Positions 17,785 through 26,384 of a stretch of 64,000 bases of DNA are shown here, one piece after another. Within the stretch, counting starts at the first letter, position 1; each line of letters begins with the position of its first letter. Source of the stretch: UBA2357 sp041916775 (lineage in GTDB: Bacteria > Pseudomonadota > Gammaproteobacteria > Burkholderiales > Rhodocyclaceae). The position numbers were made by a program, and so were the translations under genes. The stretch lies in the NCBI GenBank assembly GCA_041916775.1, contig JAYRYZ010000008.1, positions 62,001-126,000 on the forward strand, written 5' to 3'. The notes below the pieces were generated by a model, which was not told the origin of the DNA, ran no database searches, and saw only the letters and a program-made list of their open reading frames with translations.

Positions 17785-18549
17785 ATGAGCACCTCCGCCG
17801 ACCTCATTGCACTGTTGAAGACCGAGCTCAAGGCCGCCGGCATCACCTACGCGATGCTTGCCGATCGGCTCGGCATGGCCGAGTCCAGCGTCAAGCGCAT
17901 GTTCGCGCGCGGCGGTGATCTGCCGCTCTCGCGTGTCGATGCGATCCTGCACGTACTCGGCATGGAGTTCGCCGAGCTCGCCCGCAGCATCGCCGAACGC
18001 CAGCCGCTGGCGCGCATGCTCACGCTGGAGCAGGAACAGGCGGTGGTCGCCGACCGCCGGCTGCTGCTCGTGGCCACCTGCTGCCTGAGCCAGTGGAGCT
18101 TCAGCCAGATCGTCGCCACCTACGCCTTGACCGAGGCGGAGTGCGTGCAATGCCTGACGCAGCTCGACCGGCTGGGCGTCATCGAGCTGCGTGCGGGTAA
18201 CCGCTACCGCCTGCGTGTCGCGAAGGGTTGCCGCTGGCGCCCGGACGGCCCGGTGATGCGCTACTTTCGTGCCGACGTGGTGGGCGAATACTTTGGCGGC
18301 GACTTCAATGGCGAGGACGAGCTGTTGATGGTCGTCCATGGCCAGATCGGCGCCGGCCTCGCGACCAGCTTCCGCGACCGGCTCACCCGCATCGGCGAGG
18401 ATTTCTCCAGCCAGCACCTTGCCGACCAGAAGCTGCCCGCCGCGCAGCGCCGGCCCTTCACGCTGGTGCTGGCGATGCGCTCCTGGCTGATGGCGGCATT
18501 CCGCGACATGCTGCGCGAGGACGCGCGCTGGCCGGATGTGGCGCGCTGA
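17785..18549 (+). CDS. XRE-family helix-turn-helix regulator
   Basis: A 254-residue DNA-binding protein. The N-terminal 65 residues are a Cro/C1-type helix-turn-helix (ITYAMLADRLGMAESSVKRM, then GGDLPLSRVDAIL). The rest is an uncharacterised domain (LCQW/YFRADVVGEYFGGDFNGEDE region) typical of stand-alone regulators in proteobacteria. The start at 17785 has AGAGAG upstream. It lies 70 bases in front of the lysophospholipid-repair operon in the same direction and may control it; this is inferred only from position. Confidence 0.8.
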   Translation: MSTSADLIALLKTELKAAGITYAMLADRLGMAESSVKRMFARGGDLPLSRVDAILHVLGMEFAELARSIAERQPLARMLTLEQEQAVVADRRLLLVATCCLSQWSFSQIVATYALTEAECVQCLTQLDRLGVIELRAGNRYRLRVAKGCRWRPDGPVMRYFRADVVGEYFGGDFNGEDELLMVVHGQIGAGLATSFRDRLTRIGEDFSSQHLADQKLPAAQRRPFTLVLAMRSWLMAAFRDMLREDARWPDVAR

Positions 18550-18619
18550 CCCCACACCCTGCGCGGGCTTCCCGGCCCGTTGCCGCTTCACACACCCAAG
18601 AATCTTTCGGAGTCACGCC

Positions 18620-20773
18620 ATGTTGCGAAGTTTCGCCAAATCCCTGCTGCGCCTCGTCGCGGGCGTCCTCTTCCGGGTGCGCATCGAAGGCCGCGTGCCG
18701 GCCGGGCAGGAGCGCCTGCTCGTGATCGCCAACCACGAGTCCTTCCTCGACGGCCTGTTGCTCGGACTGTTCCTGCCGCTGAACCCGGTGTTCGTCGTGC
18801 ACACCACGGTGGTGAAGAACCCGATGTTCCGTCTCGTGCTGATGCTGGTCGACTACCTCACGGTGGACCCCACGAGCCCGATGGCGATGAAGAAGGTGGT
18901 GCGCCTCATCGAATCCGGCCGGCCGGTGGTGATCTTCCCGGAAGGGCGCATCACCACCACCGGCAGCCTGATGAAAACCTACGACGGCCCGGCCTTCGTC
19001 GCCGCGCGCACCGGCGCCACCATCCTGCCGGTGCGCATCGACGGCGCCGCGCGCACCTACTTCTCGCGCCTCGGCGGGCGTTTCCCGCGCCGCCTGTTCC
19101 CGCGCATCGGCCTGCACATGCTGGCGCCGACCGCGATCGCCATGCCCGAAGCGCCCACCGCACGCGAGCGCCGGCGCAAGGCGGGCGAGGCGATGCGCCG
19201 GTTGATGCAGGAGATGATCTTTTCGACGCGTCCGCGCCAGACGTTGTTCGAGGCCCTGCTGGACGCGGCCGGCATCCACGGCGGCAAGCGCCGCCTGGTC
19301 GAGGACCTGAAGCAGGAGGAATACAGCTATCGCGATCTCGTCAAGATGGCGCTCGCGCTCGGCCGCCTGGTGGCACGCGAGACGCGCGATGGCGAGAACG
19401 TCGGCGTGCTCCTGCCCAACCTTGAGCCCACGCTCGGGCTGGTGTGCGGGCTGTCGGCCTTCCGCCGCGTGCCGGCGATGCTCAACTACACCGCCGGCAT
19501 CGACGGCCTGCAGGCCGCATGCACTGCCGCCGAGGTGCGCACCGTGCTGACCTCGCGCGCCTTTGTCGCCCAGGCGCGGCTGGAGGACAAGCTCGCCGCA
19601 CTGCAGGGCGTGCGCTTCCTGTACCTGGAGGACCTGCGCGCCGCGATGACCCTCGCCGACAAGCTGTGGCTGATGCTGTGGGCGCTGCCCTTCCCCTACG
19701 CCGCCACACGCATCGGCGACGCCGAGGAAGCCGCGGTGGTGCTGTTCACCTCCGGCTCGGAGGGCAAGCCCAAGGGCGTGGTGCTGTCGCATCGCGCGCT
19801 GCTCGCGAATGTGGCGCAGATCCGCGCGGTGGTGGATTTCTCGGTGGACGACAAGATCCTCAACGCGCTGCCGCTGTTCCACTCCTTCGGCCTCACCGCG
19901 GGCGGCCTGCTGCCGCTACTGTCGGGTGCCAACGTGTTCCTCTACCCCAGTCCGCTGCACTACCGTGTGATCCCGGAGCTTGCCTACGACCGCGGCTGTA
20001 CCGTGCTGCTCGGCACCTCGACCTTCCTCGCCAACTACGCCAGGCACGCGCACCCTTACGACTTCCACCGCCTGCGCTATGTCATCGCCGGCGCCGAGAA
20101 ACTCGCCGAGCCGGTGCGCGAGCTGTGGTTCGACAAGTTCGGCCTGCGCATCTTCGAAGGCTATGGCGCCACCGAGACCGCGCCGGTGATGGCGGTGAAC
20201 ACCCCCATGGCCTATCGCCGCGGCACCGTCGGCCAGCTGCTGCCCGGTGTGGAGGCCCGCCTCGTGGCGGTGCCGGGCATCGACGCGGCCGACGGGCGGC
20301 GTGGCATGCTGCATGTGCGCGGCCCCAACCTGATGAGCGGCTACTTGCGCCATGACAGGCCGGGCGTGGTGCAGCCGCCGGCCTCCGAGGTGGGCAGCGG
20401 CTGGTACGAGACCGGCGATGTGGTCGAGCTCGACGGCGACGGCTTCGTGCGCATCGTCGGACGGGTCAAGCGCTTCGCCAAGATCGCCGGCGAGATGGTG
20501 AGCCTGGAGGTGGTGGAGAAGATCGCCGCTGCCGCTTCGCCCGCCGCCCAGCATGCAGCCACCACCCAGGCCGACGCCGCCAAGGGCGAGGCGCTGGTGC
20601 TGTTCTCCACCGACCGCGGCCTTGCGCGCGACACCCTGCTGCCGGCGGCGAAGGCGCTCGGCGCGCCCGAGCTCGCGATCCCGCGTCGCATCGTGCCGGT
20701 GGATGCGCTGCCCTTGCTCGGTACCGGCAAGATCGACTATGTGACCCTGAAGCAGTGGGCGGAGGCGGCGTGA
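18620..20773 (+). CDS. aas: Acyltransferase/acyl-ACP synthetase (Aas-like)
   Basis: A 717-residue two-domain enzyme. Residues about 1-210 are a PlsC-type acyltransferase with the HX4D motif in NHESFLDG and FPEGRITTTG. Residues about 220-717 are an AMP-forming acyl synthetase with the ATP signature FTSGSEGKPKGVVLSHRALL and GYGATETAPV. Aas repairs 2-acyl-lysophosphatidylethanolamine on the inner face of the cytoplasmic membrane by activating a fatty acid on ACP and transferring it. Length matches E. coli Aas (719). The start at 18620 has GGAG about eight bases upstream. Its stop overlaps the possible GTG start of the next gene. Confidence 0.9.
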   Translation: MLRSFAKSLLRLVAGVLFRVRIEGRVPAGQERLLVIANHESFLDGLLLGLFLPLNPVFVVHTTVVKNPMFRLVLMLVDYLTVDPTSPMAMKKVVRLIESGRPVVIFPEGRITTTGSLMKTYDGPAFVAARTGATILPVRIDGAARTYFSRLGGRFPRRLFPRIGLHMLAPTAIAMPEAPTARERRRKAGEAMRRLMQEMIFSTRPRQTLFEALLDAAGIHGGKRRLVEDLKQEEYSYRDLVKMALALGRLVARETRDGENVGVLLPNLEPTLGLVCGLSAFRRVPAMLNYTAGIDGLQAACTAAEVRTVLTSRAFVAQARLEDKLAALQGVRFLYLEDLRAAMTLADKLWLMLWALPFPYAATRIGDAEEAAVVLFTSGSEGKPKGVVLSHRALLANVAQIRAVVDFSVDDKILNALPLFHSFGLTAGGLLPLLSGANVFLYPSPLHYRVIPELAYDRGCTVLLGTSTFLANYARHAHPYDFHRLRYVIAGAEKLAEPVRELWFDKFGLRIFEGYGATETAPVMAVNTPMAYRRGTVGQLLPGVEARLVAVPGIDAADGRRGMLHVRGPNLMSGYLRHDRPGVVQPPASEVGSGWYETGDVVELDGDGFVRIVGRVKRFAKIAGEMVSLEVVEKIAAAASPAAQHAATTQADAAKGEALVLFSTDRGLARDTLLPAAKALGAPELAIPRRIVPVDALPLLGTGKIDYVTLKQWAEAA

Positions 20774-20775
20774 GC

Positions 20776-22089
20776 ATGCGCGATTCGACAGACCGCCGCC
20801 ACAACCCGGCCCGCCGCCGCCTGTTGCGCGCAGCGCTCGGCCTGGGTGGCGTGGCCGCGCTGGGTGGCTTTGCCGCGGTGTTCTCGCGCGACGCGGTCAT
20901 CAACCCGTGCCGCGCGACATTACCCGCATCGCTCGCCGTACACCCGCTGGTGCAGGCGGCGTGGGAAGGCCTCGACCCGGCCCGCGTATGGGATGTGCAC
21001 GCCCACCTCGCCGGCAGCGGGGATTCCGGCAGCGGCATCATGATCTCGCCGCGCATGTTGAGCCCGCTGAACCCGCTCGAATACCTGCAGCGGCTCTTCT
21101 ATCTGAATGCCGGCTGCGCCCATGATGCGCCCGGTCGGGTGGACGAGAGCTACGTTGCGCGCATCGAGAACCTCATGGAGGGTTTTCCGCCGGGCGCGAA
21201 GCTGATGCTGTTCGCGTTCGACCATGTGCATGACGAGCATGGCGTGGCGCAACCCGAGCGCTCCGCTTTCTACGTGCCGGACCGCTACGCGCTGGAGGTG
21301 GCGCGCGCGATGCCGGAGCGCTTCGAATGGGTGTGCTCCATCCACCCCGCGCGGCCGGACGCGATCGACGCGCTCCAGGCGGCGGTGGCGGATGGCGCGC
21401 GTGCGGTGAAATGGCTGCCGCCGGCGCAGGGCATCGACCCGGCCTCGCCCGCTTACGACCGCTTCTATCGTGCGCTTGCCGACCTGCAGCTGCCGTTGAT
21501 CACCCACGTCGGTGAGGAGCAGGCGGTGGCCGGCGCCGAACGCCCCGAGTTCGGCAACCCGCTGCGGTTGCGGCGTGCGTTGAACAGCGGCGTGAAGGTG
21601 GTGATGGCGCATTGCGCGAGCCATGGCGAGGATGTCGACTTCGAGCGCCCGTCGCCGACCGGGGCGGGGCCGCGGGTGAGCAGCTTCAGCCTGTTCGCGC
21701 GGTTGATGGAAGACGATACCTACAAGGCCAATCTCTTCGGCGACATCTCCGCGATCGTGCTGCGCAACCGCGATGCCGACACGGTGCGCACCCTGCTCGA
21801 GCGGACCGACTGGCATGCGCGCCTGCTCTACGGCAGCGACTACCCGCTGCCCGGCGTGATCCCCCTGATCAGCGTCGCCGGGCTCGCGCGCGACGGCCTG
21901 CTCGACACGGCCGCGGTCGCCCCGCTGGAGGAGATTCGCGCGCACAATCCGCTGCTGTTCAATTTCGTGCTGATGCGCAGCCTCAGCCACCGCGGGCAGG
22001 GCTTTTCCCCGCGTGTGTTCGAGACGCGCACCCTGTTCGATCGCCCCGCCACCGCCCTCGCAGGCGCCGCCGTCCGGAGTCCCGCATGA
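20776..22089 (+). CDS. Tat-exported amidohydrolase (TIM-barrel, COG2159-like)
   Basis: About 437 residues. The N-terminus has a twin-arginine stretch followed by a hydrophobic run (ARRRLLRAALGLGGVAALGG), suggesting Tat export or membrane anchoring. The metal-binding HXH is H75/H77 in WDVHAHLAG; further conserved histidines are in LITHVGEE and MAHCASHG, and the barrel-end aspartate in YGSDYPLPG. GGAGG precedes both a GTG at 20770 (overlapping the aas stop) and the ATG at 20776; the ATG has the better spacing. The substrate is unknown. Its place between two lipid-repair genes, overlapping both, suggests it hydrolyses a membrane or envelope compound. Confidence 0.75.
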   Translation: MRDSTDRRHNPARRRLLRAALGLGGVAALGGFAAVFSRDAVINPCRATLPASLAVHPLVQAAWEGLDPARVWDVHAHLAGSGDSGSGIMISPRMLSPLNPLEYLQRLFYLNAGCAHDAPGRVDESYVARIENLMEGFPPGAKLMLFAFDHVHDEHGVAQPERSAFYVPDRYALEVARAMPERFEWVCSIHPARPDAIDALQAAVADGARAVKWLPPAQGIDPASPAYDRFYRALADLQLPLITHVGEEQAVAGAERPEFGNPLRLRRALNSGVKVVMAHCASHGEDVDFERPSPTGAGPRVSSFSLFARLMEDDTYKANLFGDISAIVLRNRDADTVRTLLERTDWHARLLYGSDYPLPGVIPLISVAGLARDGLLDTAAVAPLEEIRAHNPLLFNFVLMRSLSHRGQGFSPRVFETRTLFDRPATALAGAAVRSPA

Positions 22090-23966
22090 GCTCGCAGTTC
22101 AAGTTGCTGGAAGAACGCCGCTTCCTGCCCTTCTTCCTGACCCAGTTCCTGGGTGCGTTCAACGACAACTTCTACAAGAACGCGCTGGTGGTGCTGATGA
22201 CCTTCCAGGCGGCGCGCTTCACCACCTTGCCGCCCGGCGTACTGGTGAACCTCGCCGCGGGGCTCTTCATCCTGCCGTTCTTCCTGTTCTCGGCCACCGC
22301 CGGGCAGATCGCCGACAAGTACGAGAAGAGCCGGCTGATCCGCTTCACCAAGCTGCTCGAGATCGTCATCATGGTGCTCGGGGCGCTCGCCTTCGCGACC
22401 GAATCGCTCGCGTTGATGCTCACCTGCCTGTTCCTGATGGGCACGCAGTCCTCGCTGTTCGGCCCGGTGAAGTACGCGATCCTGCCGCAGCAGCTGCGCG
22501 AGGAGGAACTCGTCGGAGGTAACGCGCTGGTGGAGTCGGGCACCTTCGTTTCCATCCTGCTCGGCACCATCGTCGGTGGCCTGCTCATCGCCGTACCCGA
22601 CGGCGCCGCCTGGGTGTCGGCGGGTGTCATCCTCGTCGCGGTGCTGGGTTATCTCGCGAGCCGCGCGATCCCCGAGGCCGCAGCGGCGGACCGCCACCTG
22701 GTGATCAACTGGAATCCCGTCACCGAGACCTGGCGCAACATCCAGTTCACCCGCGGCAACCGCAGCGTGTTCCTGTCCATCCTCGGCATCTCGTGGTTCT
22801 GGTTCTACGGCGCGCTGTTCCTGTCGCAGTTTCCCGGCTACGCGGCGGATGTGCTGGGCGGCGACGAGAAGGCGGTGACGCTGCTGCTGGCGATGTTCTC
22901 GGTGGGCATCGGCGTGGGCTCGCTGGCCTGCGAGAAGCTGTCGCAGGGCAAGGTCGAGATCGGGCTCGTGCCCTTCGGCTCGATCGGCCTCACCCTGTTC
23001 GCGCTCGACCTGTGGTGGGCGAGCCCGGCGGCAGGCAGCATGGGGAGCGCGCAGCCGCTGGCCGAGGTGCTGTCGCATGCGACGACCTGGCGCGTGCTCT
23101 TCGACCTGGTGATGATCGGCGTCTTCGGCGGATTCTTCATCGTGCCGCTGTATGCGCTGATCCAGACGCGCTCGGTGCCGTCCCACCGTTCGCGCATCAT
23201 CGCCGGCAACAACATCCTCAACGCGCTCTTCATGGTGGTGGCGGCCGGGCTGGCGGCCGGCTTGCTCGCCGCCGGCTTCAGCATCGCGCAGCTGATCCTC
23301 GTCACCGCCATCCTCAACGGCGTGGTGGCGATCTACATCTACACCCTGGTGCCCGAGTTCCTGCTGCGCTTCGTGGTGTGGTTGCTGGTGCACTCCATCT
23401 ACCGGTTGCGCATCGAAGGCGCGCAGCACATCCCCGAGCAGGGGCCGGCGCTGCTGGTGGCCAATCATGTCAGCTATGTGGATGCCCTCATCATCACGGC
23501 GGCGAGCCGGCGGCCGGTGCGCTTCGTGATGGACCACCAGATCTTCCGCACGCCGGTGCTGTCCTTTCTGTTCCGCACCGCGCGCGCGATCCCGATCGCA
23601 TCCGCCAGGGAGAACCCCGCGCTGATGGAGGCCGCGTTCGACGAGATCGGTCGTGCGCTCGACAACGGCGAGCTGGTGGCGATCTTCCCGGAGGGTGGCA
23701 TCACTCGAGATGGCGAGCTGCAGCCTTTCCGGCCGGGCATTGTCCGCATCCTCGCGCGCAACCCGGTGGCGGTGGTGCCGCTCGCACTGCGCGGCCTTTG
23801 GGGCAGCTTCTTCAGCCGCATGGACGGCCGGGCGATGACGCGCCCGTTCAGGCGTGGCCTGTTCAGCAAGGTGGAGTTGGAGGCTGCGCCCCCGCTGGCT
23901 GCAGACGAGGCTACGCCCGACGCGCTGCATGCGCGCATCGCCGCACTGCGCGGCGATCTGCGATGA
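22086..23966 (+). CDS. LplT-like MFS flippase fused to a PlsC acyltransferase
   Basis: A 626-residue membrane protein. Residues about 1-410 are a major-facilitator domain with the LplT-like opening FLTQFLGAFNDNFYKNALVV; residues about 420-626 are a PlsC acyltransferase with HX4D in NHVSYVDALI and FPEGGITRDG. LplT flips lysophospholipids to the inner leaflet, where Aas re-acylates them. In many bacteria flippase, acyltransferase and synthetase are one chain; here they are divided over two genes, each with its own acyltransferase domain. The start overlaps the amidohydrolase stop (ATGA), so translation is coupled. Confidence 0.88.
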   Translation: MSSQFKLLEERRFLPFFLTQFLGAFNDNFYKNALVVLMTFQAARFTTLPPGVLVNLAAGLFILPFFLFSATAGQIADKYEKSRLIRFTKLLEIVIMVLGALAFATESLALMLTCLFLMGTQSSLFGPVKYAILPQQLREEELVGGNALVESGTFVSILLGTIVGGLLIAVPDGAAWVSAGVILVAVLGYLASRAIPEAAAADRHLVINWNPVTETWRNIQFTRGNRSVFLSILGISWFWFYGALFLSQFPGYAADVLGGDEKAVTLLLAMFSVGIGVGSLACEKLSQGKVEIGLVPFGSIGLTLFALDLWWASPAAGSMGSAQPLAEVLSHATTWRVLFDLVMIGVFGGFFIVPLYALIQTRSVPSHRSRIIAGNNILNALFMVVAAGLAAGLLAAGFSIAQLILVTAILNGVVAIYIYTLVPEFLLRFVVWLLVHSIYRLRIEGAQHIPEQGPALLVANHVSYVDALIITAASRRPVRFVMDHQIFRTPVLSFLFRTARAIPIASARENPALMEAAFDEIGRALDNGELVAIFPEGGITRDGELQPFRPGIVRILARNPVAVVPLALRGLWGSFFSRMDGRAMTRPFRRGLFSKVELEAAPPLAADEATPDALHARIAALRGDLR

Positions 23967-23976
23967 GGTGCGGAGC

Positions 23977-24183
23977 ATGGCCGACCCCACCGACGCCCCA
24001 CCCTGGAACAAGACGCCGAACTGCTTTCACTGCACCGGCCTGCGCATCACCCACGACCCCGCCTGGCCCTACGCCTGCCGGCATTTCGGATTCCGCAGCC
24101 GCATCCTGCCCAGCCGCGAGATCGAACGCGCTTCCGGAGAGCACTGCCTGCTGTTCCAGCCCAAGCCGGGGCGCAAGGCGTGA
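23977..24183 (+). CDS. Small cysteine-rich protein, unknown
   Basis: A 68-residue protein with CFHC at 16-19 and two further cysteines (ACRHFGF and EHCLLF), a possible metal-binding knuckle. GAGGTGCGGAGC precedes the ATG. It begins ten bases after the flippase-acyltransferase gene and is likely the last gene of that operon. Similar small proteins occur in beta- and gammaproteobacteria, without an assigned role. Confidence 0.7.
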   Translation: MADPTDAPPWNKTPNCFHCTGLRITHDPAWPYACRHFGFRSRILPSREIERASGEHCLLFQPKPGRKA

Positions 24184-24369
24184 TCTGGGCAATGTCGTCC
24201 AGTCGGCCCGCCTGCCGGGCAATGCTGTCGGTATTTCTTACACTCCCTCCATGCGGATTTGCGCGAATCGATGAAATCATCATTATGATGAAAGGCATAT
24301 TGCAAAAGGCATAGTGCTTGCTTCTCCGCTGCGTCGATGCATAACCCGAAACGCTGACTGGAGATGGAA

Positions 24370-25101
24370 ATGATCAAAGCGAAATCCGCCCTGCATGCGC
24401 TGCTCTGTGCCGCTGCGGTGACCCTTGCGGGTACCGCCCACGCCGAATGGACCCGCTCGTCCTGGGTGGTCGATTCCGTTGTCGACAACGGTAACGGCAC
24501 CTGGACTTACGGCTACACGCTGCAGAACACCAGCACGGGCGAAAACGATGTCGATTTCGACGAGACGCCCTGGATCGTCGACTGGGAACTGCCCTGGTTC
24601 AGTGACATGGGCATCACCGACGTGACCTCGCCCTGGGGTTGGACCTATGCGATCGAGACCATCGGTACGCCCAACCCCTTTACCGGTTGGGCGGGCGTGG
24701 CCGCATGGCAGGATCCGGCCGACCCGTGGTACGCGGGGCCAACCAGTCCCTACACCACCGGCACCCAGGTGCTGCATTGGTACTCGCAGTGCTTCACCGG
24801 TTTCATCGAGGGGGGCGACGGCGGAATTGGCTGCGAATGGAATCTGCAGAACGGCATTGCGCCTGAGCAGGAACTGAGCGGGTTTGGCTTCACCGCAAAC
24901 TATGCCCCGACCGCTGCGCCCTATCAGGCTTCCTGGGCCACTGCGCCGGTGCTGACCGGGGACCCGGCCTTCCCCGCGGCGGGCGTTCCTGCCTCGCCCT
25001 CCGTCACTGGCCAGCCGGGCGGCCAGGTGCCCGAGCCCGGCGTGTTGGCGTTGCTCGGTCTGGCGGCACTGGCCGGTGTGGCTGTGCGTCGGCGCAGCTG
25101 A
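24370..25101 (+). CDS. PEP-CTERM sorting-domain protein
   Basis: A 243-residue exported protein. A signal peptide (MIKAKSALHALLCAAAVTLAGTAHA) precedes a beta-rich, Trp- and Gly-rich body. The C-terminus VPEPGVLALLGLAALAGVA followed by RRRS is a textbook PEP-CTERM signal: the PEP motif, a membrane helix and a basic tail, processed by exosortase. Of two candidate starts, ATG 24370 has TGGAG at proper distance while ATG 24364 abuts it. Such proteins are usually linked to exopolysaccharide and floc or biofilm formation. The exosortase is not in the window. The upstream 130 bases are AT-rich and probably hold the promoter. Confidence 0.88.
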   Translation: MIKAKSALHALLCAAAVTLAGTAHAEWTRSSWVVDSVVDNGNGTWTYGYTLQNTSTGENDVDFDETPWIVDWELPWFSDMGITDVTSPWGWTYAIETIGTPNPFTGWAGVAAWQDPADPWYAGPTSPYTTGTQVLHWYSQCFTGFIEGGDGGIGCEWNLQNGIAPEQELSGFGFTANYAPTAAPYQASWATAPVLTGDPAFPAAGVPASPSVTGQPGGQVPEPGVLALLGLAALAGVAVRRRS

Positions 25102-25121
25102 TTCGTCCGGACGGGCCCATG

Positions 25122-25149
25122 CGCAGGTGTGCCACTGCGGGCACCTGCG
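25122..25149. terminator. Hairpin between convergent PEP-CTERM and phnA genes
   Basis: An 8-bp stem (CGCAGGTG / CACCTGCG) with a 12-base loop, ending at the phnA stop codon. No T-run; possible bidirectional terminator. Confidence 0.4.
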
Positions 25150-25491
25150 TCACAGCTTCTTCACGAACTCCGATTTCAGCTTCATCGCGCCGATACCGTC
25201 GATCTTGCAATCGATGTCGTGGTCGCCTTCCACCAGACGGATGTTCTTCACCTTGGTGCCCACCTTCACCACCAGGGATGAACCCTTGACCTTCAGGTCC
25301 TTGATCACGGTGACGCTGTCGCCGTCCTGCAGCAGGTTGCCATTGGCATCCTTGAAGACGCGGGTGGTCTCCTCGCCGGTCTCGGCTGCGCCACCGGACC
25401 ATTCATGCGCGCATTCGGGGCACACGAAATGGCCGCCGTCTTCATAGGTGTATTCGGAGCTGCACTTCGGGCAGCTGGGCAGACCACTCAT
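25150..25491 (-). CDS. phnA: PhnA/YjdM-family zinc-ribbon protein
   Basis: A 113-residue protein. The N-terminal zinc ribbon has C7-x2-C10 and C24-x2-C27 (CPKC...CPEC); the C-terminal part is the PhnA beta domain (KDANGNLLQDGDSV, then IKDLKVKGSSLVVKVGTKVK). Length is as in E. coli YjdM (111). Despite its name it is not shown to act in phosphonate use here, and no phn genes are nearby. The start at 25491 (MSGLPSCPKC) has AGGGA upstream. Confidence 0.9.
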   Translation of the reverse strand: MSGLPSCPKCSSEYTYEDGGHFVCPECAHEWSGGAAETGEETTRVFKDANGNLLQDGDSVTVIKDLKVKGSSLVVKVGTKVKNIRLVEGDHDIDCKIDGIGAMKLKSEFVKKL

Positions 25492-25571
25492 CGGAGATCC
25501 CTGGTTGTTGGTTTGAAACGATGCGGAAGGATGCGGTGCCGCAGGCCCGGAGCCATCCACAGCACACTCGG

Positions 25572-26267
25572 CTACATGCCGAGCGATTTCAGCAGATCAT
25601 CGGTGTCTGAGTTGCTGACGGCGACCGGCTCCGTGCCGTTGCCTGCCGAACCGTTGCCCGCTTCCTCGAACAGGGCATCGGTGTCCTGCGCTTCCTGCGT
25701 CTCGAAGTCGAAGAGCTTGATGAACTCGGTGTGGTCGATCGCGAGTTCCAGATAGAAGATGTTGTTGTGGCTGGTGTAGAAGGTGACGCGGCGCGCCTCC
25801 GGTTTCTCGAGGTTGGTGTCCACGCTCAGCATCACCTGCTTGTTGAGCACCAGCATCTTGGGTTGGTTCTGGGTGATGTGGGTCTGCAGCTCGCGCCCGA
25901 CCTTGCCGGTGAAGTCGCCGACGATCTGGTTCATCAACTCGCCCATCACGTTGCTGACTTCGTCCGCGGTGTAGAAGCTCGCCAGGTCGTGCTTGGACAT
26001 CCCCATGTTGAGCATGTAGCTCTGGTAAAGCTCCATTGCCGACTCGGCCGAGAAGTTGATCACCACCAGGCCGGAGAAACCGCCGTCGAACAGCACGAAG
26101 CAGCCGATGTCGGGCTTGAGGCAGGTGCGGGTGATGCGCTGGACCATGCCGGAGTAGCGCAGCTCGGTGCCGGTGGCCGCGTTCAGCACCTTGGTGACCG
26201 AGTTGCACAGGCTGATGAGGATGTCCTCGGTGCCGAAGACGACGGGGTTTTCTTCTCTCATGATCAT
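25572..26267 (-). CDS. DUF3334-like protein with CheX-type fold
   Basis: A 231-residue soluble protein. The first 190 residues, with the helix ADEVSNVMGELMNQIVGDFT, resemble the CheC/CheX/FliY phosphatase fold, and the size fits DUF3334. The last 35 residues are acidic and low-complexity, ending DDLLKSLGM. The start ATG at 26267 is seven bases after AGGG. CheX-like proteins dephosphorylate response regulators, but the family here is uncharacterised and no chemotaxis gene is adjacent. Confidence 0.65.
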   Translation of the reverse strand: MIMREENPVVFGTEDILISLCNSVTKVLNAATGTELRYSGMVQRITRTCLKPDIGCFVLFDGGFSGLVVINFSAESAMELYQSYMLNMGMSKHDLASFYTADEVSNVMGELMNQIVGDFTGKVGRELQTHITQNQPKMLVLNKQVMLSVDTNLEKPEARRVTFYTSHNNIFYLELAIDHTEFIKLFDFETQEAQDTDALFEEAGNGSAGNGTEPVAVSNSDTDDLLKSLGM

Positions 26268-26384
26268 GCGCAGGCCCTGCCGTAACAGAATGTCACTATG
26301 TATAGCACAGACGCACGCAAGTCCGAACGCATGAATGCGCGGCCACGCTTAACAAGCGCCGCGGATGCATGCATGCTGCACGCC

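Noticed and set aside
21612..22085. Upstream extension of the flippase-acyltransferase frame
   Set aside because: It overlaps the amidohydrolase in another frame; the LplT-like sequence starts exactly at 22086 with a four-base overlap.
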